From Serratia inhibens (GTDB lineage: Bacteria; Pseudomonadota; Gammaproteobacteria; Enterobacterales; Enterobacteriaceae), in the NCBI RefSeq assembly GCF_003591175.1, contig NZ_QYYG01000001.1:310001-374000 (forward strand): DNA of 64,000 bases. Reading direction: 5' to 3'. A program made the translations under genes and the position numbers. Shown here one piece after another: positions 8,676 through 19,066 of this stretch. How positions within the stretch are numbered: position 1 is the first letter of the stretch; each line of letters begins with the position of its first letter. The notes beneath the pieces were generated by a model, which was not told the DNA's origin, did no database searches, and was given only the letters and a program-made list of their open reading frames with translations.

Positions 8676-10040
8676 ATGGAATTATTGACGCCGCTGTTGC
8701 GGTCTTCAGCGGTTAGCGAATGTTTCAGCGATGCCGCCACTCTGCAGGGCATGCTGGATTTCGAAGCGGCGCTGGCCACGGCACAAGCCGGGCTGGGGAT
8801 CATTCCGCCAGAGGCTGCGCAGCATATCGCCGCCTGTTGCCACAGTCATTTATTAGACAGCGCCGCGCTGGCGCAGGCTGCGGCGCAGGCCGGCAATCTG
8901 GCTATTCCGCTGGTGAAGCAACTCACGGCGTTGGTAGCGCAACGGGATACCGACGCCGCACGCTTCGTTCATTGGGGCGCAACCAGCCAGGACGCTATCG
9001 ACAGCGGCCTGATGCTGCAACTGCGGCATGCCATCGCCATCACGCAACAGGATCTGAACCGGTTGATGGCGGCGCTGGTGCAACAAATTACGCGGCATCA
9101 GGATTGCGTGCTGGTCGGGCGAACCTGGATGCAGCACGCGCTGCCGACCACGCTGGGGCTAAAGTTGGCCGGTTCGCTGGATGCTTTGCTGCGCTATCGT
9201 CAACGGCTGGATGAAATGCGCTCTCGGGTGCTGGCGCTGCAACTGGGCGGCGCGGCGGGGACGCTGGCGTCACTGCGCGGGGAAGGCGATCTGCTGGTGA
9301 CGGCTCTGGCCGCGCGGTTGCAACTGAGCGCAGCGGATACGCCCTGGCACAGCCAGCGCGATCGTCTGCTGGAGATTGCCGGCTGGTACGCCGGTTTAAC
9401 CGGTACGCTGGGCAAACTGGCTCGGGACATCTCTTTACTGATGCAAACCGAAGTGGCGGAGATCGCCGAACCGGCGGCAGAAGGGCGTGGCGGTTCTTCC
9501 ACCATGCCACATAAACGCAATCCGGTGGCCTGCGCGGCGATCCTCGCGGCGGCCAACCGGGTTCCGGCGCTGGTCGGTGGGTTGTATGCCGCTATGGTGC
9601 AGGAACACGAACGCGGGCTGGGCGGCTGGCACGCCGAATGGGAAAGCCTGCCAGAGTTGGTGATGCTGGCGACGGGCGCATTGCACACGGCGGGCGATTT
9701 GATCGCCGGTTTGCAGGTATTCCCGCAGCAGATGCAACATAACCTGAAGTTAACCGGCGGGTTGATCATGGCCGAGTCCGTCACTATGGCGCTGGGCGAG
9801 GTTATCGGCCGCCAGCAGGCGCATCAGCTTATTGAAAAACAGTGCCATCTGGCGCTGGCGCAGCAGCGCACGTTGCTCGACGTCTTGCTGGAAGACAGCA
9901 GGGTCATGGCTCATTTAACCCCAGAGCGGCTGGCCGCATTGCTGGATCCGCAACGTTATCTCGGCAGCGCGCAGACATTTACTCAACGGGTGCTGGATCA
10001 GGCATCCCGGTTAACCGCAGGAGCAAAACGGCATGAATGA
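8676..10040 (+). CDS. pcaB: 3-carboxy-cis,cis-muconate cycloisomerase
   Basis: A 454-residue member of the fumarase/adenylosuccinate lyase superfamily, with the signature GSSTMPHKRNP. It converts 3-carboxy-cis,cis-muconate to 4-carboxymuconolactone in protocatechuate degradation. An upstream ATG at 8616 would add 20 residues, but CGGAG six bases before the ATG at 8676 and the conserved MELLTPLLRSS opening support the shorter form. It follows pobA after 144 bases and overlaps pcaC by eight bases, suggesting translational coupling. Confidence 0.93.
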   Translation: MELLTPLLRSSAVSECFSDAATLQGMLDFEAALATAQAGLGIIPPEAAQHIAACCHSHLLDSAALAQAAAQAGNLAIPLVKQLTALVAQRDTDAARFVHWGATSQDAIDSGLMLQLRHAIAITQQDLNRLMAALVQQITRHQDCVLVGRTWMQHALPTTLGLKLAGSLDALLRYRQRLDEMRSRVLALQLGGAAGTLASLRGEGDLLVTALAARLQLSAADTPWHSQRDRLLEIAGWYAGLTGTLGKLARDISLLMQTEVAEIAEPAAEGRGGSSTMPHKRNPVACAAILAAANRVPALVGGLYAAMVQEHERGLGGWHAEWESLPELVMLATGALHTAGDLIAGLQVFPQQMQHNLKLTGGLIMAESVTMALGEVIGRQQAHQLIEKQCHLALAQQRTLLDVLLEDSRVMAHLTPERLAALLDPQRYLGSAQTFTQRVLDQASRLTAGAKRHE

Positions 10041-10422
10041 TGAACAACGTTATCAGCAGGGCATTGAGGTACGACGGGCCGTACTGGGGGATGCCCACGT
10101 TGACCGCAGCCTTGACCGGCTCAGCCCGCTGAACGAAGAGTTTCAGCACTTTATCAGCCGCTATGCCTGGGGGGAGATCTGGACCCGGCCGGGGCTGGCG
10201 CGCCACACCCGCAGCCTGATTACCATTGCCATGTTGATCGCCCTTAACCGCGAAGCCGAGCTGCGCATGCACCTGAAAGCGGCAGCAAATAATGGCGTGA
10301 CCCGCGAGGAGATCAAAGAGGTATTGATGCAAAGCGCGCTGTATTGCGGCCTGCCGGCGGCAAACTCGGCATTCCACCTGGCGGAGGAGGTTTTCGCCGA
10401 GCAGGATCGCGAGGCGAACTAA
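10033..10422 (+). CDS. pcaC: 4-carboxymuconolactone decarboxylase
   Basis: A 129-residue AhpD-like fold protein of typical PcaC length; motifs include ISRYAWGEIWTRPGL and TLITIAML-like RSLITIAMLIALN. It decarboxylates 4-carboxymuconolactone to beta-ketoadipate enol-lactone. Its start overlaps the end of pcaB and its stop overlaps the convergent pcaQ stop by four bases. The pcaD hydrolase that would follow is not fused here and not in the window. Confidence 0.93.
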   Translation: MNDEQRYQQGIEVRRAVLGDAHVDRSLDRLSPLNEEFQHFISRYAWGEIWTRPGLARHTRSLITIAMLIALNREAELRMHLKAAANNGVTREEIKEVLMQSALYCGLPAANSAFHLAEEVFAEQDREAN

Positions 10423-11354
10423 GCGGAACCTGTGGCGTTGGCGATGCGGCGCACGGTGGCGATAAACGCCAGCGACGCTTCACTCAGCTCGCCGTCATTA
10501 CGACTCAAAATACCCACCGCTTCCTCCATCCCCTGGGTGGGCAGCGGCAGGGGAATAAGCTGCCCGGCGGCGATATCGGCTTTAACTGCGCTGGAAGGCA
10601 CAAACCACACATAGTCAAATTGCAACGTCATCTGGCGCGCCAAAGAGGCGGACAGCGTTTCGATATACTGACCGGGCAGGCTGAATCCCTGGGTAGATAA
10701 CAGGTTCTCGGTATTGTGGCGCGGCACCGTGCCTTTGGGCGACAAAATGGCCGGATAGCTCAGCGCCTGCTCGAGGGTGACGGTCTCGCTCAGCAGCGGG
10801 TGCCCCGGACGCGTCACCATCAGCAATGATTCCAGCAGCAGCAGTTCGAAGGCAATCCCGCTCATCATTTCCGGTTCGGCCATGCGGCCAATCGCCACGT
10901 CGATGTCACCCGCTTTGAGCTGCGTCAGCAATTCGGTATTTTTGGCGGTGATCACCTGAATACGTGAATAAGGGCGCGCCTGCTGATACTGGCCGATGGA
11001 CTGAGGCAGCATGCCCAGCGCGGTGGTCGGCAATGCGCCGATACGCAGCACCCGCGCCGGCGCGTCGTCAAGCCTGTCCAGCGCGTGCCCGGCGGCGGTC
11101 AGCGCCTCCAGCACCCGCGTGGCATACCCCAAAAACTGTTCACCTTGTTCGGTCAACCGGGTTCCCTGACGGCTGCGCACCAGCAGGCGGTTACCGGTCA
11201 GGGCTTCCAGTTCACTCAGCGTTTTCGACAGTGCCGGCTGGCTCAGGCTCAGTTTGTCGGCTGCGCGACTCAGCGAGCGCTCCTGCGCCACCGCGACAAA
11301 CCCGTTGATGTGGCGCAAGCGCATGCGTTGTATAAATAAATTGGCTTTTTTCAT
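10419..11354 (-). CDS. pcaQ: LysR-type regulator of pca genes, PcaQ-like
   Basis: A 311-residue LysR protein: N-terminal winged HTH (about 10-70, with LRHINGFVAVAQERSLSRAA and SQPALSKTLSELE) and a C-terminal ligand-binding domain. The opening and the position 98 bases downstream of pcaG on the same strand match PcaQ, which activates pca ring-cleavage genes with beta-carboxymuconate-type inducers. The start at 11354 begins the conserved MKKANLF; a longer frame to 11405 has no supporting site. A candidate PcaQ operator lies upstream of pcaH. It could belong to a related aromatic LysR subgroup, but context favours PcaQ. Confidence 0.8.
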   Translation of the reverse strand: MKKANLFIQRMRLRHINGFVAVAQERSLSRAADKLSLSQPALSKTLSELEALTGNRLLVRSRQGTRLTEQGEQFLGYATRVLEALTAAGHALDRLDDAPARVLRIGALPTTALGMLPQSIGQYQQARPYSRIQVITAKNTELLTQLKAGDIDVAIGRMAEPEMMSGIAFELLLLESLLMVTRPGHPLLSETVTLEQALSYPAILSPKGTVPRHNTENLLSTQGFSLPGQYIETLSASLARQMTLQFDYVWFVPSSAVKADIAAGQLIPLPLPTQGMEEAVGILSRNDGELSEASLAFIATVRRIANATGSA

Positions 11355-11452
11355 GCCCCAGTGTAGGGAATTTTCCCCAGAGGCAACAAGTGACGGCGGC
11401 CGCATATTTGCACTGGCGTGCAGATTTTTTGCGGCCGCTGCGGTGGCGGGAA

Positions 11453-12075
11453 TTACAGGTCGAAGAATACCGTTTCGCGCTCGCCCTGAACAACAATGTC
11501 AAAACGATACACCAGCTCGTCGCCACGACGCTCGGGATGGGCGATCAGCGTTTTTCGGCGTACCTCCAGTTCGATCAGATTCAGCACCGGATCTTGCTGG
11601 TTGGCGGCATCTTCGTCGGCAAAATACATCCTGGTATGCAGCCCAAGATTGATGCCGCGCGCGACGATCCACAGATTAACGTGCGGTGCCATCAGGCGGC
11701 CGTCACGCCCGCAAACTGCGCCCGGCTTGATGGTTTCAAAGCGATAGTGGCCGGTTTCAAAATCTGAGCAGCTGCGGCCCCAACCGCGAAAAGCGCCGTC
11801 CAGCGGCTTGTCTTGCTGTTGATCTCCAGGGTGGTTGTAGCGGCCATGCGCATTGGCCTGCCAGATTTCCAGCAGCACATCGCGGATCGGCGTGCCGCTG
11901 CCGTCGAACACCCGGCCTTCGATAGTGATGCGCTCGCCCTGGGTTTCCGGCTGGGTCAGAACCTGATTGAAGTTGTTTTCAAAGATGTCGAAGCCGGCGG
12001 CAAGAGGGGCCAGACCGATGTGGACATAAGGCCCGGCGGTTTGCGACGGCGTTTCCGGCAGATACTGTTGCGGCA

Positions 12076-12076
<1 letters not shown>
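11453..12076 (-). CDS. pcaG: Protocatechuate 3,4-dioxygenase alpha subunit
   Basis: A 207-residue intradiol dioxygenase alpha chain, with the opening PSQTAGPYVHIGL and the fold core EIWQANAHGRYNHP. It pairs with PcaH to cleave protocatechuate to 3-carboxy-cis,cis-muconate. As usual for alpha subunits the full set of four iron ligands is not retained; iron is held by the beta chain. The ATG overlaps the pcaH TAA by one base (TAATG), so the two subunits are translationally coupled for equal stoichiometry. Confidence 0.95.
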
Positions 12077-12855
<779 letters not shown>

Positions 12856-12946
12856 TTATGTCAGCGCGAAGGGGGAGAAACCCGGTCCCCACACTGAGTC
12901 TACGCAAGCCGAAGTGTTACGATAAAGTGAAATCTAGCGGCTTTTT

Positions 12947-12965
12947 ACATAACTTCAGGTTATGT
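12947..12965 (-). promoter_or_regulatory. Candidate PcaQ operator upstream of pcaH
   Basis: ACATAAC-TTCAG-GTTATGT is a perfect seven-base inverted repeat about 143 bases upstream of pcaH. The core ATAAC-N5-GTTAT resembles the ATAACC-N4-GGTTAA PcaQ box described in Sinorhizobium, with one base less spacing. Confidence 0.5.
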
Positions 12966-13051
12966 AACGAGAGCAAATGAACAGGATGCTCCGAGGAGAT
13001 ATTAAGAAGCAAAGGAACTCGGACGTCGGTCACGGTTGTCTACTTCACTGG

Positions 13052-13080
13052 TTGACATGTCGTTTGCGGTCACTGATATT
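13052..13080 (+). promoter_or_regulatory. Sigma-70 promoter of small membrane gene
   Basis: A perfect TTGACA at 13052-13057 is followed after 17 bases by GATATT at 13075-13080, which matches four of six -10 bases. The Fur box begins nine bases later, over the expected transcription start. Confidence 0.55.
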
Positions 13081-13088
13081 TCAACTTC

Positions 13089-13107
13089 GATAATGATAAC
13101 CATTATC
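13089..13107 (+). promoter_or_regulatory. Fur box
   Basis: GATAATGATAACCATTATC matches 18 of 19 bases of the Fur consensus GATAATGATAATCATTATC. Its position over the start site of the promoter at 13052 predicts iron-dependent repression of the gene at 13195. Confidence 0.85.
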
Positions 13108-13194
13108 AACTTATTTGATGATACCAGACGACAATGTCCGCTCAGGTAAATAAGAGTGGTTCGGTTAGTAGTATGGGAATTTTCGAGGCTGACA

Positions 13195-13386
13195 ATGAAT
13201 GGATGCATCAAGAAATCGATGGGTTATGCGTTTACATTATTTACGTGTATCTGCACGATTAAATATATAAACACGCTGAATGGTTTCGACGGGTTTGTAA
13301 CTTTTGTTTTAATGCTTTTCGTATCAATGTTGATTGGCGCTTTGATTGTTTTTATTGAGCGAGTGAGGATGTCAAAGGTCCAATAA
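13195..13386 (+). CDS. Small membrane protein, predicted Fur-regulated
   Basis: A 63-residue frame starting MNGCIKKSMGYAF, with GAGG six bases before the ATG. It has two hydrophobic stretches, about residues 9-24 and 28-52 (ending LMLFVSMLIGALIVFI), then a short basic tail RVRMSK. I do not recognise a family. A longer frame from 13156 exists but lacks a ribosome site. The near-perfect Fur box and consensus -35 upstream are the main reasons to believe it is expressed, under iron limitation. Iron-linked small membrane proteins often modulate transporters, but no function can be assigned here. Confidence 0.55.
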   Translation: MNGCIKKSMGYAFTLFTCICTIKYINTLNGFDGFVTFVLMLFVSMLIGALIVFIERVRMSKVQ

Positions 13387-13413
13387 AAATGAGCCGCATC
13401 GCTGTGGCTCATT
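13383..13413 (-). terminator. Terminator of bglA, possibly bidirectional
   Basis: AATGAGCC (13388-13395) and GGCTCATT (13106 offset, at 13406-13413) form an eight-base stem. Read leftward it is followed by TTTTTATT, a good Rho-independent terminator 30 bases after the bglA stop. Rightward it has only a weak T run after the small gene. Confidence 0.7.
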
Positions 13414-13442
13414 CTCGTTTTCATAAGCAAAATCAGTGAGTT

Positions 13443-14897
<1,455 letters not shown>

Positions 14898-14968
14898 TTA
14901 TTAATGAAAGGCTATTTTGTTAGCGTCTGAGAATAGAGTAACAAGCTGGAATTAAAAGTCACGATATA

Positions 14969-14993
14969 ACAAATTGTCGCTTCGGTAACTTGT
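14969..14993 (-). promoter_or_regulatory. Candidate operator upstream of bglA
   Basis: ACAAATT (14969-14975) and AACTTGT (14987-14993) are near-perfect inverted halves, 6 of 7 paired, between the RpiR regulator and bglA. The RpiR protein encoded just upstream is the obvious candidate binder. Confidence 0.35.
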
Positions 14994-15015
14994 CACATTA
15001 AAAAAACAGGCTGTT

Positions 15016-15750
15016 TTATTTTGCGGCGTTAATATTCCCCAGCCGCTTGCCGATGGTTTCAATAATGTAAATGACCGGGATCTGGGTGGTGATATTATGT
15101 TGGCCGGCAATAAGCTGTTGGGGAACGTGGTAGGAGAGGTTGAAGTCCGCAATTTTTGCCAGCGACGAGGTTTCGTTGTTGGTGATGCTGACAATCTTGC
15201 AGTGATGCAGGCTGAACTGGCTGGCGAGACGCAGGATCTCTTCGGTTTCGCCGGAGACCGAAAGCATAATCGCCACCGCGCTTTTATACATATCGCTGTT
15301 GATCGGGTAATAAGGGTCGTCAATATGGGTGCTGAATTTTCCGACGTTGGAAAAGAAACGCGCACCGTATCTGCCCAACGCGCCCGAGGTGCTTACGCCG
15401 ACGAAAATAATGCGTTCCGCCGCGGCGATATGCTGCACCGCCTGATCGATTTGTTGATTAAACTCGTCGTTGTTGATGCTTTTAAAAAAGCTGATGATTT
15501 CACTGGTGCCAAAATCCATCGGCATCACTTCCGCCTGTTCCAGATACAGCTTGAAACGGATACGGAATTCGGAATACCCCTCGCACCCCATTTTCTTGCA
15601 AAAGCGCAACACGGTGGTGGTAGACACCCCAGCGGCTTCGGCCAGTTCGCGGATCGTCATGTACATCACCGGGTTCTTGTTTTTGATGACGTAGTTATAA
15701 ACCATCATTTCCAGCGCGTTGAGTTCGGCGATTGCTTTATGGGTAAACAT
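15016..15750 (-). CDS. RpiR/MurR-family regulator (HTH + SIS domain)
   Basis: A 244-residue regulator: N-terminal HTH_6 (about 1-75, with YMTIRELAEAAGVSTTTVLRFCKK) and a C-terminal SIS sugar-phosphate isomerase-like domain (about 100-225, with IIFVGVSTSGALGRYGARF and LSVSGETEEI). Such proteins sense phosphosugars and usually repress nearby catabolic genes. It lies 136 bases upstream of bglA on the same strand, so a 6-phosphoglycoside or its product is the likely effector. An imperfect palindrome between the two genes may be its operator. Confidence 0.85.
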   Translation of the reverse strand: MFTHKAIAELNALEMMVYNYVIKNKNPVMYMTIRELAEAAGVSTTTVLRFCKKMGCEGYSEFRIRFKLYLEQAEVMPMDFGTSEIISFFKSINNDEFNQQIDQAVQHIAAAERIIFVGVSTSGALGRYGARFFSNVGKFSTHIDDPYYPINSDMYKSAVAIMLSVSGETEEILRLASQFSLHHCKIVSITNNETSSLAKIADFNLSYHVPQQLIAGQHNITTQIPVIYIIETIGKRLGNINAAK

Positions 15751-15838
15751 AGACTTATCCGGCTAGTGGCAACAGAGCTTAATCAGCGGGCTAACATAGC
15801 AAATTTTGCCGTAGCCCGCTCGTGGTTTCCGTTGCTTT

Positions 15839-17146
15839 TCAGGCGCGTTTAGCCTTTTCCAGCAGGGCGTCATGTGCCGGTTCGGACCCGGTCAGATCGC
15901 ACTCCTTCGGCAGGCGCCAGGCGATAATACCGGCGATAATCAGCGAGACGGCCAGCCCGCAGACGGCGACGTTCTGGCCGTACAGATAAATCATCACGCC
16001 CACCAGATAAGGCCCGCAGAAACCGCCCAGGTTGCCCAGGCCGTTGATCACGCCGCGTGCGCCGCCGGCCACCTCCGCCGAGGCGATGCGGCCAGGCATC
16101 GACCAGAACGGGCTGGTAGCGGCCTTGAGGAAGAATCCGCAGACCACCAGGGCGATATAGGCCGCCACCACATTATGGCGCAGTACTACCGAAGCCAACA
16201 GCGCGGCGGCGAAGCAGAACAGTGAAACCATCACCCACAGGCGGCGCTTGCCGGTTTTGTCGGTGAGTACCGAAATCAGGTAAATCCCCAGCAGCGTGGC
16301 GACGAAGGGTAAAATGGCCAGAAATCCGACCGAGGCCATATTGCCGCCGGTGAGATTTTTCAGGATGGTGGGCAGCCACAGGGTGTAGCCGTAATCGCCG
16401 GTTTGATAAAAGAAGTTCAGCAGCACCAGCTTCATCAGCCCTTTATTGCGAAACACATCTCTTAGCGGGGCATTACTGACCGGCTGCGCTTTACTGCGCA
16501 TCTGGCGTTCACGCGCCAATTCGGTTATCAGATATTCACGCTCGCGGGCCGGCAACCAACGCGCCTCCTGCGGTCGATCGCTGATCAACAGCCACCAGAT
16601 GGCCAGCACCAGCAGCGACAGCAACCCTTCGAGAATAAACAGCCAGCGCCAGTCGAGCTGATTGATGATGGCACCGGAGATCGGTGCGGTAAGCATGCCG
16701 CCAAGAGGGGCGAACATCATGACGAAAGCGTTGGCGCGCCCCAGTTCTTTCTCCGGGAACCAGTTACTGATCATGGTCAGCACCACCGGCAACATGCCCC
16801 CTTCGGAAATGCCCAGAACAAAGCGCAGCACCAGCAATTGATAGTGATTGGTGACAAATCCGGTGGCCACCGAAACTACCGCCCACGCGCACAAAGACCA
16901 GGCGATAAAACGTTTGCCGCTGCCGTTAACCGCGATGCGCCCACCGGGTACCTGCAAAAACAGGTAACCGATAAAGAAAATGCCGCTGGCCAGGCCGGCC
17001 ATCTGGCTGGTGATGCCCAAATCACTTTCCATGCCTCCGGGCAGCGCAAAACTGATATTAACCCGGTCCATAAAAGAAATAATGCAGGCGATCAGGATCG
17101 GGGCAATAACCCGCAACCAGCGGGTGTTGGGGATTTTATTATCCAT
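15839..17146 (-). CDS. MFS transporter, anion:cation symporter (ACS) family
   Basis: A 435-residue, 12-helix major facilitator. FMDRVNISFALP in helix 1 is the hallmark of the ACS group, which includes carriers for hexuronates, galactarate, 2-ketogluconate, tartrate and phthalate. GGRIAVNGSGKR is the 2-3 loop. The start at 17146 is MDNKIPNTRW after AGAGA; the frame extends to 17191 without a better site. The gene downstream of a 2-hydroxyacid dehydrogenase suggests uptake of a sugar acid or hydroxy acid that the dehydrogenase processes. Exact substrate unknown. Confidence 0.78.
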   Translation of the reverse strand: MDNKIPNTRWLRVIAPILIACIISFMDRVNISFALPGGMESDLGITSQMAGLASGIFFIGYLFLQVPGGRIAVNGSGKRFIAWSLCAWAVVSVATGFVTNHYQLLVLRFVLGISEGGMLPVVLTMISNWFPEKELGRANAFVMMFAPLGGMLTAPISGAIINQLDWRWLFILEGLLSLLVLAIWWLLISDRPQEARWLPAREREYLITELARERQMRSKAQPVSNAPLRDVFRNKGLMKLVLLNFFYQTGDYGYTLWLPTILKNLTGGNMASVGFLAILPFVATLLGIYLISVLTDKTGKRRLWVMVSLFCFAAALLASVVLRHNVVAAYIALVVCGFFLKAATSPFWSMPGRIASAEVAGGARGVINGLGNLGGFCGPYLVGVMIYLYGQNVAVCGLAVSLIIAGIIAWRLPKECDLTGSEPAHDALLEKAKRA

Positions 17147-17173
17147 AGCGATCTCTCTTTGCGGGCACAAGGT

Positions 17174-17232
17174 ATACCCGTCGCCTTTCAAGCCGCAGCG
17201 TTGTTGGCTGCAGCTTGAAATTCATAGGGTAT
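17174..17232. repeat. Internally deleted ERIC element
   Basis: A 59-base palindrome: a left arm at 17174-17199 (ATACCCGTCG...CTTTCAAGCC GCAGC type) and a right arm at 17207-17232 ending AGGGTAT. The two arms match the termini of the 125-base ERIC copy at 47322-47446 in opposite orientation, but the central ERIC core is missing, leaving a seven-base loop. It lies between the 2-hydroxyacid dehydrogenase and MFS genes and would form a hairpin in their mRNA. Confidence 0.7.
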
Positions 17233-17272
17233 AAATAAGGTTCTGTCGTTCAAAATGAGTAAAGCCTGTTAA

Positions 17273-18223
17273 TTATTCGATAGCGTTGGGCAGAGGCTGG
17301 TGCCCGAAATAGGCACTGACGTTGGCGAACACGATGTCGCTCATCTTTTGCCGGGTTTCGTGCGTGCCACTGGCGACGTGGGGTTGCAGCACCACGTTGT
17401 TCATGCCAATCAGCGCGGCGGGCACCCTTGGCTCGTCGGCGTAGACGTCCAGTCCGGCACCTGCGATGGCGCCGCTTTGCAGGGCATCGATCAGATCCTG
17501 TTCATTAACGATGCTGCCGCGGGCAATGTTAATCACCAGCGCGTGCGGCGGCAGAGCGTTGAAGATCGTCTTGTCCACCAGGCCGATGCTGTCTTTACCG
17601 CCGGAAATGGCGATAACAAAGAAGTCGCTATCCCGCGCCAGCGAGAGGGGATCAGGGAAGTAGGCATAGGGTAATGCGCCATCCTGTTGGTGGCTGGCGT
17701 ATTGAATATGCATGTTGAAACCGGCAGCGCGCTGGGCAATGGCGCGGCCGATGTTGCCCATGCCAAAAATACCGAGGCGTTTGCCGCTGACCTGTACCGA
17801 CAGGCCCGGCGCTTCCTGCAGCCAGCGGCCTTCACGCACAAAACGGTCGTAGTGGCACAGCTGGCGCGCGGTTGCCAGCAGCAACCCCAGCGCCATATCC
17901 GCCACGTCTTCCGTCAGTGCGCCGGAGGTGATGGTGACCGCGATGCCGTGCTGCCGGGTATAACTCAGGTCAATGGCGTCGGTACCCACGCCGAAAACGG
18001 CAATCAGCCCCAGATTCGGCAGTTGTTCCAGTACCGACGTAGCAACGCCAATATCGCCGCGGGTGACCAGGGCGGTGAAGGTTCCGCCATTAGCTGCCAG
18101 GAAAGCGGCCGGGTCAGCCTGTTCGTAGAGAGGGTGCACCACAAAGTTGGCCTCAAGGCGGGCAAGCAGGCTGTCCATTACCGGGGCGATTAACAACACG
18201 TTATTTGGGGTATCGGTCATCAT
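17273..18223 (-). CDS. D-isomer-specific 2-hydroxyacid dehydrogenase
   Basis: A 316-residue NAD(P)-dependent dehydrogenase. The dinucleotide motif GIFGMGNIGRAIAQ, catalytic Arg in NIARGSIV, Glu in DEPRVP and His in LQPHVASGTHETR are all present. The family reduces glyoxylate, hydroxypyruvate, 2-ketogluconate or similar 2-oxoacids. The frame extends upstream to 18322, but the ATG pair at 18223/18220 follows AGGT and begins the folded region; either codon is possible. It is the first gene of a leftward group with an ACS carrier, separated by the short ERIC. Confidence 0.82.
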   Translation of the reverse strand: MMTDTPNNVLLIAPVMDSLLARLEANFVVHPLYEQADPAAFLAANGGTFTALVTRGDIGVATSVLEQLPNLGLIAVFGVGTDAIDLSYTRQHGIAVTITSGALTEDVADMALGLLLATARQLCHYDRFVREGRWLQEAPGLSVQVSGKRLGIFGMGNIGRAIAQRAAGFNMHIQYASHQQDGALPYAYFPDPLSLARDSDFFVIAISGGKDSIGLVDKTIFNALPPHALVINIARGSIVNEQDLIDALQSGAIAGAGLDVYADEPRVPAALIGMNNVVLQPHVASGTHETRQKMSDIVFANVSAYFGHQPLPNAIE

Positions 18224-18396
18224 TTTTACCTGTTCAGAAAACACCATTGTTTCGTTGCTGTTATCAAAGCGGTTTTCAGACGGCGGTTTTGCGACAGATA
18301 TCACGCTGAAGAGTGTTAACAAACTGTGTTACCCGTAATGTGATCGGCGGGAGAAAACGGGTAACAGCACGCTGTAACATGGCCACGCAAAAATCG

Positions 18397-18469
18397 AAAT
18401 TCATAAGCCAATAATTGGTTTTCATTAGCCTGATTTTAGCTAAGCCGGGCTAGATGCTTTTACTATAAG
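18397..18469 (+). promoter_or_regulatory. Candidate activator-dependent promoter of the encapsulin operon
   Basis: TATAAG at 18464-18469 is a good -10 (5 of 6), but the hexamer 17 bases upstream (18441-18446, TAAGCC) is a poor -35, suggesting an activator. Just upstream, ATTGGTTTTCATT at 18414-18426 matches 12 of 13 bases of the ATnGGTnTTTATT half of the CysB activation site as I recall it; the other half is weaker. The rest of the 349-base gap 18224-18572 shows no gene. CysB control would fit the sulfur role of the operon. Confidence 0.35.
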
Positions 18470-18572
18470 CCCTAATGAAAAGTTATTTATTGCTGGTCGG
18501 AAAGGGTAATAAATTGAAGTTAATGAAAGAAAACGACCCTACTGAAAAATAGAGAATATGCCGGAGGTAAAT

Positions 18573-19013
18573 ATGTCCTACGCATCTGCACAAAGGTTTA
18601 ACGCCCATTCCAACGTGAATGCGGATAACCCAGGCAGGGATAACTACGTCGCCCAAAATACCGCCGTTTTTGAACGCGATCTGACGCCGGAAGCCAGTTG
18701 GCAATTAGTCAACAGCGGGGCGGCGGTGTTGGTGGACATCCGTACCCCGGAAGAGCGAAAAACCTTTGGCTACGTTGAGCAATCCGTGCAGGTTCCCTGG
18801 TTAACCGGCTCGAACAAAATCCGCAACCCACGCTTTTTCCTTGAGTTAAGCAAAGCTGTCGACAAACAACAGCAGGTCATCTTGCTGTGCCAAACCGGCA
18901 AACGCTCCGCCGATGCGGTGCTGGCCGCCCTGAAAGCCGGTTATGCGCAGGCTTACGGGATGCAAGGCGGGATTGAGGGTGCGCGACATTTGCCCTGGCT
19001 AAAGACAGCCTGA
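18573..19013 (+). CDS. Rhodanese-like sulfurtransferase of encapsulin operon
   Basis: A 146-residue single rhodanese domain. LVDIRTPEER at 53-62 is the CH2A-like start, and the active loop is LLCQTGKRSADA with persulfide-forming Cys106. An N-terminal stretch of about 36 residues precedes the domain. The ATG at 18573 has GGAGG nine bases upstream; an ATG at 18558 has none. It would shuttle sulfane sulfur, for example to or from the cysteine desulfurase encoded in the same operon. Rhodaneses are recurrent neighbours of family 2A encapsulins. There is no signal peptide, so it is cytoplasmic. Confidence 0.85.
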   Translation: MSYASAQRFNAHSNVNADNPGRDNYVAQNTAVFERDLTPEASWQLVNSGAAVLVDIRTPEERKTFGYVEQSVQVPWLTGSNKIRNPRFFLELSKAVDKQQQVILLCQTGKRSADAVLAALKAGYAQAYGMQGGIEGARHLPWLKTA

Positions 19014-19066
19014 CGGTGCTCGAACCGAGTGGGTCATTGGGTGTTATCACATAAACAGAGGGAATT

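Noticed and set aside
13002..13211. A 69-codon leftward frame across the Fur box
   Set aside because: It is antisense to a well-formed promoter and Fur site, with no ribosome site.
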